A stretch of DNA of 64,000 bases from Aureisphaera sp963669405 (GTDB lineage: Bacteria > Bacteroidota > Bacteroidia > Flavobacteriales > Flavobacteriaceae). Each line of letters opens with the position of its first letter. The first letter of the stretch is position 1. Made by a program: the position numbers and the translations under genes. The notes beneath the pieces are model-generated. The model searched no databases and had not been told where the DNA came from. It saw only the letters and a program-made list of their open reading frames with translations. This document shows, in pieces, positions 33,960 through 43,231 of the stretch. The stretch lies in contig CAXXHF010000002.1 in NCBI GenBank assembly GCA_963669405.2, forward strand, positions 620,001 through 684,000. Reading direction: 5' to 3'.

Positions 33960-34591
33960 GTGATTGGATGGTCTATGGTATTGGCTTCTTAGCACAAGCA
34001 CTCTTTTCTGGTCGATTGTTGGTACAATGGATTCTTTCTGAAAAAAACAATCGGATTATTACTCCTTCATTATTCTGGAAATTAAGTTTATTAGCCTCTT
34101 TCCTGTTATTTGTCTATGGATATCTCAGGGATGATTTTGCTATTATGCTTGGGCAATCATTAACCTATTTCATTTATATCCGAAATCTGCAATTACAAGG
34201 GAAGTGGCAAAAATCACCGTTTTGGTTTCGCTGGTTCTTACTTATATTTCCCATTGTGATCATCATCTACGGATACAATAATGGAGAATACGATATTTAT
34301 CAGCTATTTAACAATGAAGACATTCCAAACTGGTTGCTAATATTAGGGGTTGTTGCACAAGTCTTGTTTACGTTCCGGTTTATCTATCAGTGGATTTATT
34401 CTGAAAAAACAAAAACCTCTCAATTACCCATTGGTTTCTGGAGGTTAAGCGTTCTTGGGGCATCATTAATCCTTACCTATGCCATCTTTAGAAGGGATCC
34501 GGTACTCTTTATTGGACATGGTGCTGGCATGATCATTTATATTCGTAATATATTTATTGGAAAAAAGGAACGTAGTGAAGTGGAGCAATAA
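33956..34591 (+). CDS. Membrane protein of two tandem lipid A synthase N-terminal-like domains
   Basis: A 211-residue inner-membrane protein built of two similar halves, each three helices long. Half 1: GFLAQALFSGRLLVQWILSEK, FWKLSLLASF, IYIRNLQLQG. Half 2: GVVAQVLFTFRFIYQWIYSEK, FWRLSVLGAS, IYIRNIFIGK. Each half has the QW-SEK, FW-LS and IYIRN signatures of the LAB_N domain, which is the membrane head of some lipid-A-disaccharide synthases; here it stands without the catalytic part. It is coupled by overlaps to the glycosyltransferase before and the ArnT-like gene after. It resembles small flippase-like membrane proteins, and a role in moving the lipid-linked sugar is inference. Confidence 0.83.
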   Translation: MSDWMVYGIGFLAQALFSGRLLVQWILSEKNNRIITPSLFWKLSLLASFLLFVYGYLRDDFAIMLGQSLTYFIYIRNLQLQGKWQKSPFWFRWFLLIFPIVIIIYGYNNGEYDIYQLFNNEDIPNWLLILGVVAQVLFTFRFIYQWIYSEKTKTSQLPIGFWRLSVLGASLILTYAIFRRDPVLFIGHGAGMIIYIRNIFIGKKERSEVEQ

Positions 34592-36206
34592 CAAATACCT
34601 GATCGGACTGTTGGTAGCTTGCGCAGCTATTTTTCTATCCAATCTATCTGTATTGCATGTCAATATCATGGAAGCACGGAATTTTATCACTGCCCGTGAA
34701 ATGATTCAGGATGGAAATTGGATATTAACTACTCTAAACGGATATCCGCGCTACCAAAAACCTCCACTACCTACTTGGATTACTGCTTTTTTTGCCATGA
34801 TCTTTGGTCTTAAAAACCTTGTCATGCTTAGGTTTCCTGCAGCACTCATGGCGGTTTTGTTGATTTTTACCTCTTACAAGTTTGTAAGTAGACTTACTAA
34901 AAGCACCCATTTTGGTTTTGTGAGTGCTCTAATTATGGCCACTTCTTTCTATATCGTTTCTGCTGGAAGGGATGCCAATTGGGATATTTACACACATGGA
35001 TTTATGATGGTAAGCATATACCAACTTTATCTGTTCTTTTCTTCCCCTGAAAAAATGTATCAACGAGCCTTAATTGCTGCTTTTTTCTTTGGATGTTCCT
35101 TTATGAGCAAAGGTCCTGTTTCTTTTTATGCATTGTTATTACCGTTTCTAATTTCTTACGGCATTGTTTATAAGTATAAAGATTTCAAAAAACGCATATT
35201 ACCGCTCACTTTATTCCTCATTATATCCTTACTCTTATCAGGTTGGTGGCATTGGTATACTTATACTTTCGATCCCGAAACCGTAGCCGCAATTACCAAA
35301 AAAGAAACAAGTAATTGGACTGGATACAACGTACGCCCATTTTATTATTATTGGAGTTTCTTTACACAAAGTGGCGTTTGGACACTTCCAGCTTTTATTG
35401 CACTATTATACCCTTATTTAAAAAATAGGGTGTTCAACAAAAAAGCGTATTTATTCAGCTTTTTATGGACCATGCTTTCTGTCATTTTATTATCTATTAT
35501 TCCTGAAAAAAAATCCAGATACTTACTTCCTGTCCTTATTCCCATGGCTATAAATACTGGGTTTTATATAGCGTATCTTTTCAGGAGTTTTTCTCAACTG
35601 AAAGACAAAAAGGAAACCATTCCTGTATATTTTAATTTTGGTCTCATTGCCTTTATTGGAATTGCTTTCCCAATAGGTGGTTATTTCTTTTTAAAAGAGA
35701 ACCTTACTGGAAATTGGGTTTGGTTTGTATTGCTTTCCTTGATTTTATGTACGTTGGGGGTATTGATTTTCAAAAACCTAATTAAAAAAAGGATAGCACC
35801 TGTTTTTTATCTCACCATTGTCTTTATTGCGTCTATTCTGTGCTTTGGAATGCCTATGGCCAGAGCACTTACTGTAAATCCAGAATTTAAGGGATTGGCA
35901 AAACTGAATGATTGGCAAAAGGAAACCAACCTAGAGGTGTATGAATATGCCGGTTTTACACCAGAGCTTATCTGGGACTATGGAAAACCTATTGAAGTTT
36001 TGAAGCAAAACAACTCTTTTACGGTTCCTGATGAGAGTTCATTTGGGTTACTGGTACCTGAAGAACACCTCAATAAATTTGAGGCATCTTTCTCCGGTTA
36101 TTCCATTGAAAAGGTCACTCGTTATGACATGAACCCAAAAGGGCCTGGACAGCGGTCGCATCGTCCTAGGTTATGGAGGGACTTATTTGTTCTTACCAAA
36201 AAATGA
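34575..36206 (+). CDS. ArnT-like family 39 glycosyltransferase
   Basis: A 543-residue polytopic membrane enzyme. The chosen start is GTG at 34575, preceded by AAGGAA, and it overlaps the upstream gene by 17 bp; a TTG at 34557 is the alternative. The first periplasmic loop has the family signature EARNFITAREMIQDGNWILTTLNG and RYQKPPLPTW. About eleven membrane helices follow, then a soluble C-terminal domain (about 430-543). Such enzymes transfer a sugar from undecaprenyl phosphate to lipid A or a protein in the periplasm. It completes the set formed by the two preceding genes. Confidence 0.85.
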   Translation: MKWSNNKYLIGLLVACAAIFLSNLSVLHVNIMEARNFITAREMIQDGNWILTTLNGYPRYQKPPLPTWITAFFAMIFGLKNLVMLRFPAALMAVLLIFTSYKFVSRLTKSTHFGFVSALIMATSFYIVSAGRDANWDIYTHGFMMVSIYQLYLFFSSPEKMYQRALIAAFFFGCSFMSKGPVSFYALLLPFLISYGIVYKYKDFKKRILPLTLFLIISLLLSGWWHWYTYTFDPETVAAITKKETSNWTGYNVRPFYYYWSFFTQSGVWTLPAFIALLYPYLKNRVFNKKAYLFSFLWTMLSVILLSIIPEKKSRYLLPVLIPMAINTGFYIAYLFRSFSQLKDKKETIPVYFNFGLIAFIGIAFPIGGYFFLKENLTGNWVWFVLLSLILCTLGVLIFKNLIKKRIAPVFYLTIVFIASILCFGMPMARALTVNPEFKGLAKLNDWQKETNLEVYEYAGFTPELIWDYGKPIEVLKQNNSFTVPDESSFGLLVPEEHLNKFEASFSGYSIEKVTRYDMNPKGPGQRSHRPRLWRDLFVLTKK

Positions 36207-36211
36207 CAACT

Positions 36212-36787
36212 CTAATCATCATGTACCCATTTGTTTCGAGCCCAGTGTTGGATATTAAAAAATAACCATCCAATACATCCTCCAAAAAACATTCCTGTGA
36301 TAATATCCAAAGGATAATGTACTCCAAGGTAAATTCTACTGTAGGCAACCGTAACAGCCCAGAGAAGCAGTAAAAAAGGTATGTATTTCCATTTGTCTTT
36401 TAAAAGAAGTCCCAAAAACACCGCTGCTGCCATAGAACTAGCTGCATGTGCCGAAAAATAACCGTAGCGCCCACAACCATCAGCTACAAAACGCATACTT
36501 TCACGCAATGCTTCTACCCTACATGGCCTTGGTCGTTGAAACAATACATATTTAAACAAATTAGCTAATTGATCGGTTGCAGTAATCATTAAAGCTACAC
36601 TTACCAAAATAACAAGGGTAGATTTCCAACCCAATCGTCTATAAATGTGGTATAATAAGAACAGGTATAATGGGATTGATGCATATTTTTCGGTAACAAC
36701 AAGCCAAAAGCCATCCCAAGGCTCACTTCCCAGATTATTTAAGAAGAGAAAAAGTTCCGTATCATATCGCAATAGTTCTTCAATCAT
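36212..36787 (-). CDS. PAP2-family membrane phosphatase
   Basis: A 191-residue membrane protein with about five helices and the three PAP2 motifs: KYVLFQRPRP (motif 1), YFSAHAAS (motif 2, with Ala where PSGH proteins have Gly) and SRIYLGVHYPLD (motif 3, catalytic His). It removes phosphate from a lipid such as undecaprenyl pyrophosphate, phosphatidylglycerophosphate or lipid A. It is convergent with the ArnT-like gene (5 bp gap) and overlaps the upstream 76-residue gene by 8 bp. The neighbourhood favours a lipid A or undecaprenyl substrate, but this is not proven. Confidence 0.88.
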   Translation of the reverse strand: MIEELLRYDTELFLFLNNLGSEPWDGFWLVVTEKYASIPLYLFLLYHIYRRLGWKSTLVILVSVALMITATDQLANLFKYVLFQRPRPCRVEALRESMRFVADGCGRYGYFSAHAASSMAAAVFLGLLLKDKWKYIPFLLLLWAVTVAYSRIYLGVHYPLDIITGMFFGGCIGWLFFNIQHWARNKWVHDD

Positions 36788-37010
36788 CCCCGTATCTAGC
36801 TATTTCCCTATCGTAAAATGCACTGGCCTCTTTGATATAGTTTTCCGTTTCCTGTTCCAACTCCTTCTGATCTTGTGAATCAAACTCTTCCAACCATTCT
36901 ACTTCATCATTTTCAAGATTAATGATAAAACGTGGAAACTCAGTATGAATAACAAAGATGGCATTGGGGAAATCGGTATTGTCTCCTAACAGAAATTTGG
37001 GAAGTTCCAT
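36780..37010 (-). CDS. Small conserved acidic protein
   Basis: A 76-residue protein from the ATG at 37010 (a TTG three codons upstream is less likely). MELPKFLLGDNTDFPNAIFVIHTEFPRFIINLENDEVEWLEEF forms a beta-rich core, followed by an acidic helix (KELEQETENYIKEASAFYDREIARYGDD). It resembles short Bacteroidota proteins of unknown role that often sit beside PAP2 genes, and it overlaps the PAP2 gene by 8 bp here. No signal or membrane segment is visible. Confidence 0.75.
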   Translation of the reverse strand: MELPKFLLGDNTDFPNAIFVIHTEFPRFIINLENDEVEWLEEFDSQDQKELEQETENYIKEASAFYDREIARYGDD

Positions 37011-37084
37011 GTGCTTCAAATTTAGAATTGCAAGTTACATTTTTTGCTACTTATGAAACACTCTAATTCTATTTTCAAAAAAAA

Positions 37085-37106
37085 TTCCCGGGGGCGATCC
37101 CGGGAA
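37085..37106 (-). terminator. Rho-independent terminator of the T9SS propeller gene
   Basis: Stem TTCCCGGG / CCCGGGAA (37085-37092 and 37099-37106) with a 6-nt loop. On the minus strand it is followed by a run of T. It lies 31 bp past the stop at 37137. Confidence 0.85.
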
Positions 37107-37136
37107 CACAACAACTAACTAAATCATATATTCAAC

Positions 37137-38339
37137 TTATTGAACTATGATCTTTTTAAAACCAACTAAATCATTAATGTCAATTACTTTGATGATATAG
37201 GTGCCTTTTGCCAAAGCCGAAACATCTACAGCTGTGGTTTCAGAAGTTATTTTATCTAATACCTTATTACCAAGCAACGAATACAATTCTACTTTTACAA
37301 TTTCTGCTTCTGAGGCAATATTAATTTTATCTGTAGCCGGATTTGGAAAAATTGCAAACGATTCTTTGAGGGTTTCAAACACGCCCAGTGTAGGGTCATA
37401 TTTACTTAATCCTGCAAAAGTTGATATCCATAAATTGCCATCAACATCTTCTATAATGGAGCGCACATGTTCTTCTGGCAATCCGTCTGAAAGTGCAATT
37501 GAAGTCCAATCGGTTCCATCAAAAACTGCAATTCCAAAATTGGTTCCAAAATAAAGTATTCCATTACTATCTTCTGCAATGGCATTGGAGTACCTTACAT
37601 CAACATTATTTATCCCATCAGAAAAAGTGTAATTGGTCACCGTACTTCCATCAAATTTGTCAATTCCTGTACCATTTAGATAACTTGCCACCCATATATT
37701 GCCATTACTATCAAAAAATAAAGACCCAGGACGGTCTGTTGAAAATCCATCTGCACTTGTAAAAATTTCCCAATCGGTCCCATCAAATTTTAGTAAACCA
37801 AGGCTACTTCCAAACCAAAAATCACCATTGGCATCCTCAACCATTGTTTCAGCAAAAAACGTCTCTCCATTAATGAGATCATAATTTGTGAATGTGGTTC
37901 CGTCAAATTTGCTAATTCCAAAACCCGTGAACCATAGATTACCCTGACTATCCTGAAAAGTTTCCCAAATGGAATTTGAAACAAGACCTTCAGCTGTCGT
38001 ATAATTGGTCCAAGTGGTTCCATCAAATTTGCTAACGCCCATCTCATCGAATGTAGTGAACCAATAATTCCCTTCAGAATCTTGAAAGCTATCGATTACG
38101 GAATTGCTAGGAGCTCCATCATCTGTTCCATATCTCACCCAATTAACACCATCGAAACTACAAATACCTGGTGATGTATTAACTGACCAGTCGGTTGTCC
38201 ATATTTTACCATCACTGTCTTCTATTAATGAAGAAGGGATTCCTTCTATCAATCCATCCGCAGAAGTGTAATGGATCCATGATTGTGAGCTAGCTTGCAG
38301 TGCTATAAAAACTGCTAGAAATGTAATGTAGTTTTTCAT
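37137..38339 (-). CDS. Secreted seven-bladed propeller protein with T9SS sorting domain
   Basis: A 400-residue protein with a signal peptide (1-19, ending ASSQ). Seven repeats of about 45 residues follow, each with a GN-W segment and a KFDGTTWTNY-like segment, the signature of two-component-regulator-type propeller blades, here without kinase parts. The last ~75 residues are a type IX sorting domain (FAIFPNPATDKINI ... VELYSLLGNKVL ... LAKGTYIIKV ... KKIIVQ). It is exported and surface-attached; the ligand is unknown. It resembles the protein at 30774-32084 in overall plan but not in blade sequence. Confidence 0.88.
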   Translation of the reverse strand: MKNYITFLAVFIALQASSQSWIHYTSADGLIEGIPSSLIEDSDGKIWTTDWSVNTSPGICSFDGVNWVRYGTDDGAPSNSVIDSFQDSEGNYWFTTFDEMGVSKFDGTTWTNYTTAEGLVSNSIWETFQDSQGNLWFTGFGISKFDGTTFTNYDLINGETFFAETMVEDANGDFWFGSSLGLLKFDGTDWEIFTSADGFSTDRPGSLFFDSNGNIWVASYLNGTGIDKFDGSTVTNYTFSDGINNVDVRYSNAIAEDSNGILYFGTNFGIAVFDGTDWTSIALSDGLPEEHVRSIIEDVDGNLWISTFAGLSKYDPTLGVFETLKESFAIFPNPATDKINIASEAEIVKVELYSLLGNKVLDKITSETTAVDVSALAKGTYIIKVIDINDLVGFKKIIVQ

Positions 38340-38434
38340 AAGGATAGTTTTTTGATTTGAGCTCTAAATTAGAGTCAAAACTCCGGCTTATGAAAAAACC
38401 CCTCTCTAGGTTCATAAAGTAAGATGAAGTGATT

Positions 38435-39802
38435 TTATGCAGCTATAAGTTTCTTTGATAGATATTGAAATCTAAAGAATAAAAGAATCGCAGATGTTGT
38501 AAGTCCTGCTAACAATCCTATCCAAATACCAGAACTTTTATAATCTGTATGCATGCTTAGGTAATAGGAAATGGGAAAGCCCACAACCCAATAGGCAACA
38601 AAGGTAATTAGGGTGGGTATTTTCACATCTTGCATACCTCTTAAAGCTCCTAATACTACAACTTGAACAGCATCGCTTATTTGAAAGATTGCTGCAATAA
38701 GTAATAATTTGGATGCAATGGTCAATACCTGAAGGTTATCTGCAAAGTTTTTAGGGTCGGTCTCATCCAAATACATTTTAGGAAGGTCAGCATTGAATAA
38801 TAGGAATCCAGCAGCAAAAACTGCTGCACACAAACTGGTGAGCAAGAAGATAGAAAAAGCAATCCTACGTAATTCCCTGAACCGTTTTAATCCTTTCTGA
38901 TTTCCAACCCGAACCATAGCCGCAACACTGAATCCCATTCCTACCATAAAGGTCATAGATGATAAATTAAGTGCTATCTGATTGGCTGCTTGTGGGTTTT
39001 TACCAAGGATTCCTGAAAGCCATATAGCAGCCGTAAATATGGCAACTTCAAAAAACATTTGTAACGCAGATGGGAATCCCAAACTCAAAAGTTTTCTAAT
39101 CATCTTTTTGGTAAGCGTAAAAAACTTTATTCGTAATACATATTCCCTTGCTTTATAATGTTGAGACATAAGATACCAAAGATATCCTACCATAATAAGC
39201 CTTGAAGCCAACGTGCCTATAGCAGCTCCAACAATACCTAGCTGCGGAAATCCAAACTTCCCAAAAATGAACAAATAATTGAGAATCACATTTATCACAT
39301 TGGCAGCAATGGTTGCATACATTGGATACTTTGTGAGAGATAGACCATCACTACATTGCTTAAATGCTTGAAAAACTATTAATGGAACCAGTGAAGCAGC
39401 TACAAGTGTGAGATAAGGCATTGCCAAATCCACTACTTCTTCGGGTTGATTCATATAATACAATATGGGCCGGGCAGTAAATACCATCAAGAAAAGTAGA
39501 ATCCCTAAGACAGTACACAGAAAAAGCCCATGTTTAAAAGCCAGCTTTCCTGATGCTAAATTCCCCTCTCCGTCTGCTTCTGCCACCAAAGGGGTAATGG
39601 CGGTGGAAAAACCAATACCCAATGACATAGCAATAAACATAAAACTATTCCCCAAAGAAACAGCTGCCAACTCTGCCGTACCCAATTGCCCCACCATGAT
39701 ATTATCTATAAATGCGACCATGGTATGGCCTAACATTCCTAGGATAACAGGGCTGGCTAATCTAAAGTTATAGGAAAATTCTTTGGTATATTGTTGTAGC
39801 AA
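38435..39802 (-). CDS. MATE family efflux transporter
   Basis: A 455-residue protein with about twelve membrane helices in two similar halves. MATE features include LASPVILGMLGHTMVAFIDNIMVGQLGTAELAAVSLGNS in the first half and LGFPSALQMFFEVAIFTAAIWLSGILG in the second. It exports drugs or metabolites by sodium or proton antiport. There is no ATG at the start. The TTG at 39802 is chosen because a -7 element (TACCTTTG) overlaps the alternative TTG at 39820, which would lie before the transcript start. Monocistronic. Confidence 0.9.
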   Translation of the reverse strand: MLQQYTKEFSYNFRLASPVILGMLGHTMVAFIDNIMVGQLGTAELAAVSLGNSFMFIAMSLGIGFSTAITPLVAEADGEGNLASGKLAFKHGLFLCTVLGILLFLMVFTARPILYYMNQPEEVVDLAMPYLTLVAASLVPLIVFQAFKQCSDGLSLTKYPMYATIAANVINVILNYLFIFGKFGFPQLGIVGAAIGTLASRLIMVGYLWYLMSQHYKAREYVLRIKFFTLTKKMIRKLLSLGFPSALQMFFEVAIFTAAIWLSGILGKNPQAANQIALNLSSMTFMVGMGFSVAAMVRVGNQKGLKRFRELRRIAFSIFLLTSLCAAVFAAGFLLFNADLPKMYLDETDPKNFADNLQVLTIASKLLLIAAIFQISDAVQVVVLGALRGMQDVKIPTLITFVAYWVVGFPISYYLSMHTDYKSSGIWIGLLAGLTTSAILLFFRFQYLSKKLIAA

Positions 39803-39817
39803 TCGGTTGGTTTTTGA

Positions 39818-39825
39818 CAAAGGTA
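39818..39825 (-). promoter_or_regulatory. -7 element of the MATE gene (TACCTTTG)
   Basis: Minus-strand match to TAnnTTTG. The expected transcription start is about 39811, giving a leader of roughly 10 nt before the TTG at 39802. Confidence 0.5.
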
Positions 39826-39900
39826 AGCAAGGGATTTATTATCTCCTGTATGTGTTTTACAAAGTTATGAGCCATTATTTCACAAAAGAAAAAATAAAAA

Positions 39901-39927
39901 CCCGCTCCGAAAAAGTAACGGAACGGG
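39901..39927 (-). terminator. Terminator of the AraC-type regulator gene
   Basis: Stem CCCGCTCCG / CGGAACGGG with one internal mismatch and a 9-nt loop. On the minus strand it is followed by TTTTTATTTTTT. It lies more than 200 bp past the AraC stop, and the intervening 39928-40140 shows no open frame. Confidence 0.65.
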
Positions 39928-40140
39928 CTAGGTGATTTGTCTGGTAAAAACGAAAAACCAACCAAACTGAAATGAATTAGCCAAACAAATCGTACACCAA
40001 CTAAACTTATATGAAAAGAACTTAATCTATTAGAATAATTATTGTTGCTTAATCATTCTATAGCTAATCAAGTGGTTTTTGTTAAAAAATAAGGCAATCC
40101 CCACCTACTTTACCACATCCGAAGAATATTAACTCATTTT

Positions 40141-41613
40141 TTACACATTGAGTGAACTGAGGTATTGTGATGGTGTAATGGACAATTGTTTCCTAAAGGA
40201 TTTGTTGAAAGTAACTTTGTTATTAAAGCCAACTTCGTAAGCAACATCAATAATGTTTAGGTTTTTGTTCTTGTCGTTTTTAAGAATCTCTTTAGCCTCA
40301 TCAATACGGTACTTATTGATTAGTTCAAAGAAATTAAGACCAAAATGCTCATTGATAACTTGTGAAGCGTTGTGTCTTGTGGTTCCTAGTTTTTCTGAAA
40401 CAAGGGCAAGACTTATATTATTTTGGCGATAAACTTTATCTTCTTCTAGCAATTTTAACAACTCAATTTTCAATTCAAGCGAATAACTTGGAGTAAGACC
40501 AGACTTGGTATATTTCTGTTTCTGCTCCACATAACCACGGGTGATTAAGTTGGGTCTTGCATAGGAAGCATATCCTATATACAATACCGTTAGTGCCATT
40601 GAAATAATTTGAAGATTGAGAAAGATATCCATTCTTGGTACCAACCCTGTAATATTAAGGCCATGTACCAAATAGGAAATAACATATATAGAGGTAAGGA
40701 TAACCAAGTTTCTAATCCATTTTTTAGCATCAGAAGTTATAGCCAACTTTCTTCGGTTCTTCAGGTAACAATACAGAACCATTCCTCCATAGGCAAATAA
40801 TGAGATGAATTTTGCAAAAACTATAAAGAGACGATAGGGCTCTCTATCAATAACGCCAACACCAAACATGATTCTCGTCTTTTCCATATCTGATAGCGTA
40901 AGGATAGGCATCAAAATTATAAGAATAACTACAGTAGGAACAAGATGTAATAAATCTCTTTTCCTAAATTGATAATTGGAAGTCACCCTTTTATAGTAGA
41001 AATACATAAGCGGTCCATATAAAAATGCATAAGTAGCCGATACATATAACATATGTGGTGCGTTATACACCAAATTGGTTTCGTAAAGGAAATTGTGAAA
41101 TATAAATACCGCATTGATCAACATAAAGGTACTGATCAATATTGACGACCATCTATCTTGATTCTTTTTAAGAAGCAAAATGATGCCGATGAAGAATCCT
41201 ATAATAGATGAAAAAAGATAGAAAAAGTTAGGCCAGTTAAAATTTTGACTGTACTTACTTCTTAATTCACTAAACTCTTTGGATTTGGTATAAGGTTTAA
41301 AATAACTATAATCTAAAAACCCAGTTTCACCAGAGTATTTAATATACATTTCTGCATATTTTACCGCAGTAACAGGATCATTATTCTTTGCTGCATAAAT
41401 GGATTTCTCACGAAATGCTTGAAGTGAATCTAAAGAAAAGTAACGCTGGTCAATTTTTTGATTGAATACCAAAGCGTGATCATCTGCATATATTACTTCT
41501 ATGCTTTCATCATCTACACCTTCACTCATAGCTCGTAAACCATTATCGGCAGAGCACCATAGAAGTAAAACTATGACCGCAAAAGATCTTCTTATGTATG
41601 ATAATGTATGCAT
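40141..41613 (-). CDS. Membrane-bound AraC-family transcriptional regulator
   Basis: A 490-residue protein. An N-terminal signal or anchor (about 8-23) precedes a soluble region to about 125. Some seven membrane helices follow (about 130-360; for example YLFSSIIGFFIGIILLLKK and FAYGGMVLYCYLKNRRK). The C-terminus (about 385-490) is an AraC DNA-binding domain with two helix-turn-helices: ISLALVSEKLGTTRHNASQVINEHFG, and NIIDVAYEVGFNNKVTFNKSFRKQLSITPSQYL. This fusion of a 7TM-like sensor and an AraC domain is found in Bacteroidota. Two direct repeats 67-110 bp upstream of the start are candidate binding sites for autoregulation. Confidence 0.88.
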   Translation of the reverse strand: MHTLSYIRRSFAVIVLLLWCSADNGLRAMSEGVDDESIEVIYADDHALVFNQKIDQRYFSLDSLQAFREKSIYAAKNNDPVTAVKYAEMYIKYSGETGFLDYSYFKPYTKSKEFSELRSKYSQNFNWPNFFYLFSSIIGFFIGIILLLKKNQDRWSSILISTFMLINAVFIFHNFLYETNLVYNAPHMLYVSATYAFLYGPLMYFYYKRVTSNYQFRKRDLLHLVPTVVILIILMPILTLSDMEKTRIMFGVGVIDREPYRLFIVFAKFISLFAYGGMVLYCYLKNRRKLAITSDAKKWIRNLVILTSIYVISYLVHGLNITGLVPRMDIFLNLQIISMALTVLYIGYASYARPNLITRGYVEQKQKYTKSGLTPSYSLELKIELLKLLEEDKVYRQNNISLALVSEKLGTTRHNASQVINEHFGLNFFELINKYRIDEAKEILKNDKNKNLNIIDVAYEVGFNNKVTFNKSFRKQLSITPSQYLSSLNV

Positions 41614-41679
41614 GGGCTAGTGATCGTTTTACTATTCTAAAGATACAAATAGTTTTGGTAAATGAAAGTCCGCTAGTAA

Positions 41680-41723
41680 TTCCCGATAATAGTTTACTCC
41701 TGCTTCCCGATAAATGTTTACTC
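41680..41723 (-). promoter_or_regulatory. Tandem direct repeat upstream of the AraC-type gene (candidate operator)
   Basis: Two copies of a 20-bp unit (41680-41699 and 41704-41723) with 2 mismatches, start to start 24 bp. The shared plus-strand core is TTCCCGATAA followed by GTTTACTC. AraC proteins commonly bind direct repeats a little over two helical turns apart. Confidence 0.5.
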
Positions 41724-41800
41724 AAATTTTAACAAATTCCCATCAAAAGCCTTTATTCACACCCCTTTTAGCGGCAAGCCAAAAAATGATACTCAAGGAT

Positions 41801-43231
41801 CTAATCTTTAATGCTTTGTACTGAGGTTTTGATACCATATTTATCAAAAAGATACACTAAACTGGCCATCGTGGCACCTCCCAACTCTAATTCTCGTCTG
41901 TTTACGGCATCAAAAGTGTCATTGGCTGCATGATGGTGGTCAAAATAACGTTGAGAGTCTGGTCTAAGTCCAGAAAGTACCACTTTACCATCTTTTAATG
42001 GACCTATATCTGCCCCACTTCCACCTTTTTCAAAATAATGAATTAAGTAAGGCTTAAAAAGTGCTTTCCAGCTTTCTACCTGTGCGAAATTCGCTTCATC
42101 AGTATCAAATGAAAATCCTCTTGGTGTAAAACCACCTGCATCACTTTCTAAAGCAAAGAGATGCTCTTCTTGTTTCAATTTTGCATCTTCTGCATATTTT
42201 CTACCTCCACGTAATCCGTTTTCTTCATTCATGAACAACACAACACGAATAGTATGCCTTGGCTTATAATTTATTTTTTTGAATAAACGCAGTACTTCCA
42301 TGGATTGCACACAACCAGCACCATCATCATGAGAACCGTCTCCTAAATCCCAAGAATCTAAATGCCCTCCAACAATCATATATTTATCAGGATACACACT
42401 ACCTGTAATTTCTCCTATCACATTATAAGATTGTACATCGGGATATACTTTACAGTTTTGTTTGAAATAGAACAATAGATCAGATTTCAATGTAAGTGCC
42501 CTACTTAGATAGTCTGCATCATTGGTGCTAATAGCACAAGCAGGAATTCGTTTATTAACTGGAGTATCTCCATAACTCATGGATCCTGTATGCGGTAGAT
42601 CGTCCTGACGTAAATTCATAGAACGGACCACAATACCAACAGCGCCATACTTGGCAGCTTCCATAGCACCAGCATACCTTTGGTCCACACAACCCCCGTA
42701 GGCTTGAAATGTGCTAATTAAGTTAGCTTGCATAGGTCTATTGTAAAAAACAATTTTCCCTTCTATTCTTTCTTTACCATAGTTTTTTAGGTCTTCAATA
42801 CCTCCCACCTCTATAACTTCAGCTTTTAAACCCAACGAAGAGGTAGCTACAGATCCCCCAAGAGCACATATATTAACTTGCTTTGTAATCCCCGGAGCTG
42901 TTTCTATATAGGAGTGCTCTGGAAAGCCTCGCGTCCATTTGGGCACCATTACAGGTTGCAACCAAACTTTGTCTAATCCTAACTTTTCTAACTCTTCTTT
43001 AGTATACTGTACGGCCTTTTCAGCTTCCAAAGAACCCGAAAGCCTACCTCCTATCTTATTAGACAAATGGTCCAACCATTCATAACTCTGCCCATTTAGG
43101 AGTGCCATATCGTATATATTACGCATGGTTAGGGAATCTTGCTCATTTACTTTTTGTGCAGTTCCTACAAAAACAAAAACGAGGGCAAAAAGTCCTAAAA
43201 AATTCATTCTTTGTTGCATAGCATTATTCAT
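41801..43231 (-). CDS. M28 family zinc metallopeptidase, exported
   Basis: A 476-residue peptidase with a signal peptide (about 9-25, ending VGTAQ). Zinc ligands of the M28 fold are visible: H290 and D292 in GGHLDSWD, D302/D303 in HDDGAG, and E336/E337 in NEENG. Later LESDAGG and FDHHHAANDTFD supply the remaining ligands. A PA-like insert (about 130-250) precedes the catalytic core. It is probably a periplasmic or outer-membrane aminopeptidase or carboxypeptidase. Its start overlaps the end of the PPK2 gene by 8 bp. The usual start ATG is at 43231; a second at codon 9 would also keep the signal peptide. Confidence 0.9.
   Translation of the reverse strand: MNNAMQQRMNFLGLFALVFVFVGTAQKVNEQDSLTMRNIYDMALLNGQSYEWLDHLSNKIGGRLSGSLEAEKAVQYTKEELEKLGLDKVWLQPVMVPKWTRGFPEHSYIETAPGITKQVNICALGGSVATSSLGLKAEVIEVGGIEDLKNYGKERIEGKIVFYNRPMQANLISTFQAYGGCVDQRYAGAMEAAKYGAVGIVVRSMNLRQDDLPHTGSMSYGDTPVNKRIPACAISTNDADYLSRALTLKSDLLFYFKQNCKVYPDVQSYNVIGEITGSVYPDKYMIVGGHLDSWDLGDGSHDDGAGCVQSMEVLRLFKKINYKPRHTIRVVLFMNEENGLRGGRKYAEDAKLKQEEHLFALESDAGGFTPRGFSFDTDEANFAQVESWKALFKPYLIHYFEKGGSGADIGPLKDGKVVLSGLRPDSQRYFDHHHAANDTFDAVNRRELELGGATMASLVYLFDKYGIKTSVQSIKD

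Noticed and set aside
41680..41723. Two direct repeats as a CRISPR remnant
   Set aside because: Only two imperfect copies 24 bp apart with a 4-bp gap; they fit regulator half-sites better.
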